Source: an uncultured Veillonella sp. (GTDB lineage Bacteria; Bacillota; Negativicutes; Veillonellales; Veillonellaceae). From it: a stretch of 7,490 bases of DNA. Location: positions 1 through 7,490 of the forward strand of contig NZ_CAJZFD010000099.1 of assembly GCF_915069625.1 (NCBI RefSeq), written 5' to 3'. The position numbers were made by a program, and so were the translations under genes. The notes beneath the pieces are model-generated. The model had not been told where the DNA came from, made no database searches, and saw only the letters and a list, made by a program, of their open reading frames with translations. Shown here in pieces: positions 5,836-7,490 of this stretch (position 1 is its first letter; each line of letters opens with the position of its first letter).

Positions 5836-7389
5836 ATGAAAGGATTACGTAAGGCGTTACTGATTAGCATGATGCTGGGTGTTACGGTCCTTGGTACTGT
5901 AGGCTGCATAAATCAATCCTCCGATTCATCTAATGATGTATTAAAGGTAGGAGCAATTAGCTTTGCTAGTACCTTGGAACCAACAGAAAACTATTTTAGC
6001 TGGGCTGTTGTACGGTACGGTGTTGGCGAAACACTCACCAAGTTTGATGATCACATGAATGCTAAACCATGGTTAGCATCATCTTGGAAACAAAGTGATG
6101 ACAAGCTGACCTGGACTTTTACCATTAACGATAAGGTTAAGTTCTCTAATGGTAATGCCCTTACTGCTGAGGCCGTAAAGGCGTCTTTGGAACGAACCTT
6201 TGCGAAGAGTAAACGGGCAAAAACATTCTTTAATTACACAGAAATGACGGCTAATGGTCAAGAGCTTACAATCAAGACAGATAAGCCTTATTATAATTTG
6301 CCAAATTTGTTGGGAGATCCATTGTTCTTAATTATGGATGTGACTGCAGAGGCAAATGGTCGTGATATAGCAAAGGAAGGTCCTATTGGGACTGGGCCTT
6401 ATGTAGTGACATCATTTACAAAAGAGCGTGCTGAGCTAGCACGGAATGATAACTACTGGGATGGCAAGCCAGGCTTCGGTAAGGTTGAAATTCCATCTAT
6501 TAACGATGCCAATACACGAGCTATGGCATTGCAAGCAGGTGATGTAGATATGGCTGTTAGCATTGGACCTGGCGAATATGGTATCTTCCAAAACGATAAG
6601 AAATTTACTATTTATGAAGAATCATCCTTACGTGATGTGTTCGTTCGGATGAGCCAAAAAGGCAAGCTTAAGAATGCTAATCTTCGAGCTGCCCTTATTG
6701 CCGGAGCAGACCGTGAGTCTTATGCAAAGAACCTTATGAAGAATACCTTTATTGCCGGTAAGGCTCCATTGCCACCATCCATTGATTATGGATTCAATCA
6801 ATTGCGGGACCCTAATAAATATAATATTGAACGTGCTAAAGAATTACTTAAACGTGAAGGTTATATTGATACAAATGGAGATGGCATTGTAGATAAAGAT
6901 GGTGAAAACCTAGTACTTGATTTCTATGCCTATACATCTCGCCCTGAATTGCCATTATATGCAGAGGCATTACAAGCGGACTATAAGAAAATTGGTGTAG
7001 ATTTACAAATTAAAATCGTAGACTATGCTGTGATCGATACATTGGCGCAATCTGGAGATTACGATATGCTCATCTCTAGTGTAGTTACTGCTAATACTGG
7101 CCAACCTGTATGGTTCTTGAAACAATACTGGGGGACAGGTAGTGATACAAACGGCTCTGGATTCTCTAATCCACGTTTCGATGAATTGTTAGCTCTTGGT
7201 GAAAGCGCTAACGATCCACTGGTGCGTCGTAATGCGGTGATCAATGCACAACAATTGATGCTAGATGATTCGATAGCACTCTTCCTTGGATATCCTAAGA
7301 TTAATATTGTAGGGAATAATAATATCGATGGTATTAAGATATCTCCATCTGAATACTATATCATTACGAAAGACTTAAAACGGAAATAA
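5836..7389 (+). CDS. nikA: Second NikA-type solute-binding lipoprotein, orphan paralogue
   Basis: This is an extracytoplasmic SBP family 5 protein of 517 aa, about 60% identical by eye to the operon's binding protein over the whole mature length, with few gaps. It has a lipoprotein signal (MKGLRK, hydrophobic core, Thr21-Val22-Gly23 before Cys24). Shared blocks include STLEPTEN, RYGVGETL, WTFTINDKVKFSNG, EGPIGTGPYVV and TANTG. The start is firm because an in-frame TGA (5833-5835) directly precedes the ATG; AGAAAGG (5817-5823) and AGGTG (5826-5830) are possible, rather weak ribosome sites. No permease or ATPase follows, so it probably serves the upstream complex. It has its own promoter region and no riboswitch. 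Arg codons (10 CGT of 20, with six CGG and three CGA) are less biased than in its paralogue, suggesting lower expression. Gly433 replaces His435 of the paralogue in an otherwise aligned YW-H/G segment. Confidence 0.9.
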   Translation: MKGLRKALLISMMLGVTVLGTVGCINQSSDSSNDVLKVGAISFASTLEPTENYFSWAVVRYGVGETLTKFDDHMNAKPWLASSWKQSDDKLTWTFTINDKVKFSNGNALTAEAVKASLERTFAKSKRAKTFFNYTEMTANGQELTIKTDKPYYNLPNLLGDPLFLIMDVTAEANGRDIAKEGPIGTGPYVVTSFTKERAELARNDNYWDGKPGFGKVEIPSINDANTRAMALQAGDVDMAVSIGPGEYGIFQNDKKFTIYEESSLRDVFVRMSQKGKLKNANLRAALIAGADRESYAKNLMKNTFIAGKAPLPPSIDYGFNQLRDPNKYNIERAKELLKREGYIDTNGDGIVDKDGENLVLDFYAYTSRPELPLYAEALQADYKKIGVDLQIKIVDYAVIDTLAQSGDYDMLISSVVTANTGQPVWFLKQYWGTGSDTNGSGFSNPRFDELLALGESANDPLVRRNAVINAQQLMLDDSIALFLGYPKINIVGNNNIDGIKISPSEYYIITKDLKRK

Positions 7390-7455
7390 TTTTATTATAT
7401 AAACTTATAGTAATGAAACTTGTTAATATAATTTAAAGTAGTTGTAGACATATCA

Positions 7456-7490
7456 AAAGAGGACTAGCCATGGCTAGTCCTCTTTGTGTA
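7456..7490. terminator. Probable terminator after the second binding-protein gene
   Basis: Bases 7456-7470 (AAAGAGGACTAGCCA) are followed at once by their exact reverse complement (7471-7485), a perfect 30-base palindrome. As RNA it would fold into a long stem with a loop of about four bases, with a short T-run inside its 3' arm (7483-7485). On the other strand the stem runs into four Ts, so it may act in both directions for a convergent gene beyond the window. The interval 7390-7455 is AT-rich with nothing else I can support. Confidence 0.7.

Overview
The window is AT-rich DNA with strong AAGGAG/AGGAGG ribosome binding sites and two lipobox-type substrate-binding proteins. It looks like a low-GC Firmicute-lineage genome. 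My best guess is Veillonella or a relative (Negativicutes, diderm Firmicutes). That guess rests on codon flavour and gene layout only; no phylogenetic marker is present.

Layout, all on the + strand. Bases 1-421 are a regulatory leader: a perfect 13-bp dyad resembling a CsoR/RcnR-type metal-sensor operator (18-46), a candidate promoter (46-74), a well-formed cobalamin (B12) riboswitch (about 95-258) and an intrinsic terminator (293-320) before the first gene. Next comes a five-gene ABC importer operon of the nickel/peptide (NikABCDE/Dpp/Opp) superfamily in the order permease-permease-binding protein-ATPase-ATPase (422-5517). A strong terminator follows at 5622-5656. A separate transcription unit then carries a second binding-protein gene (5836-7389), a close paralogue of the operon's own binding protein. 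It has its own promoter region with a second, weaker ATACCC...GGGTAT dyad and no riboswitch. A perfect 30-base palindrome at 7456-7485 probably ends that unit.

How the parts fit: the lipoprotein binding proteins should capture a metal or metal-chelate outside the inner membrane. The two permeases would form the channel and the two short ATPases would power import. Protein lengths (312, 273, 522, 265 and 271 aa) match E. coli NikB/C/A/D/E as I recall them (314, 277, 524, 254 and 268 aa), and both ATPases lack the long C-terminal extension of OppD/OppF. Control by a B12 riboswitch makes cobalt (or a cobalt complex or corrinoid precursor) a better guess than nickel: when B12 is plentiful, the leader would terminate. 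The orphan second binding protein probably shares the same membrane complex, possibly for another ligand form, and escapes B12 control.

The least ordinary part is the regulatory design: two related metal-operator-like dyads at the two promoters, with the riboswitch on only one of them. The genes themselves are a recognisable family. I see no mobile element, CRISPR array, tRNA or rRNA.
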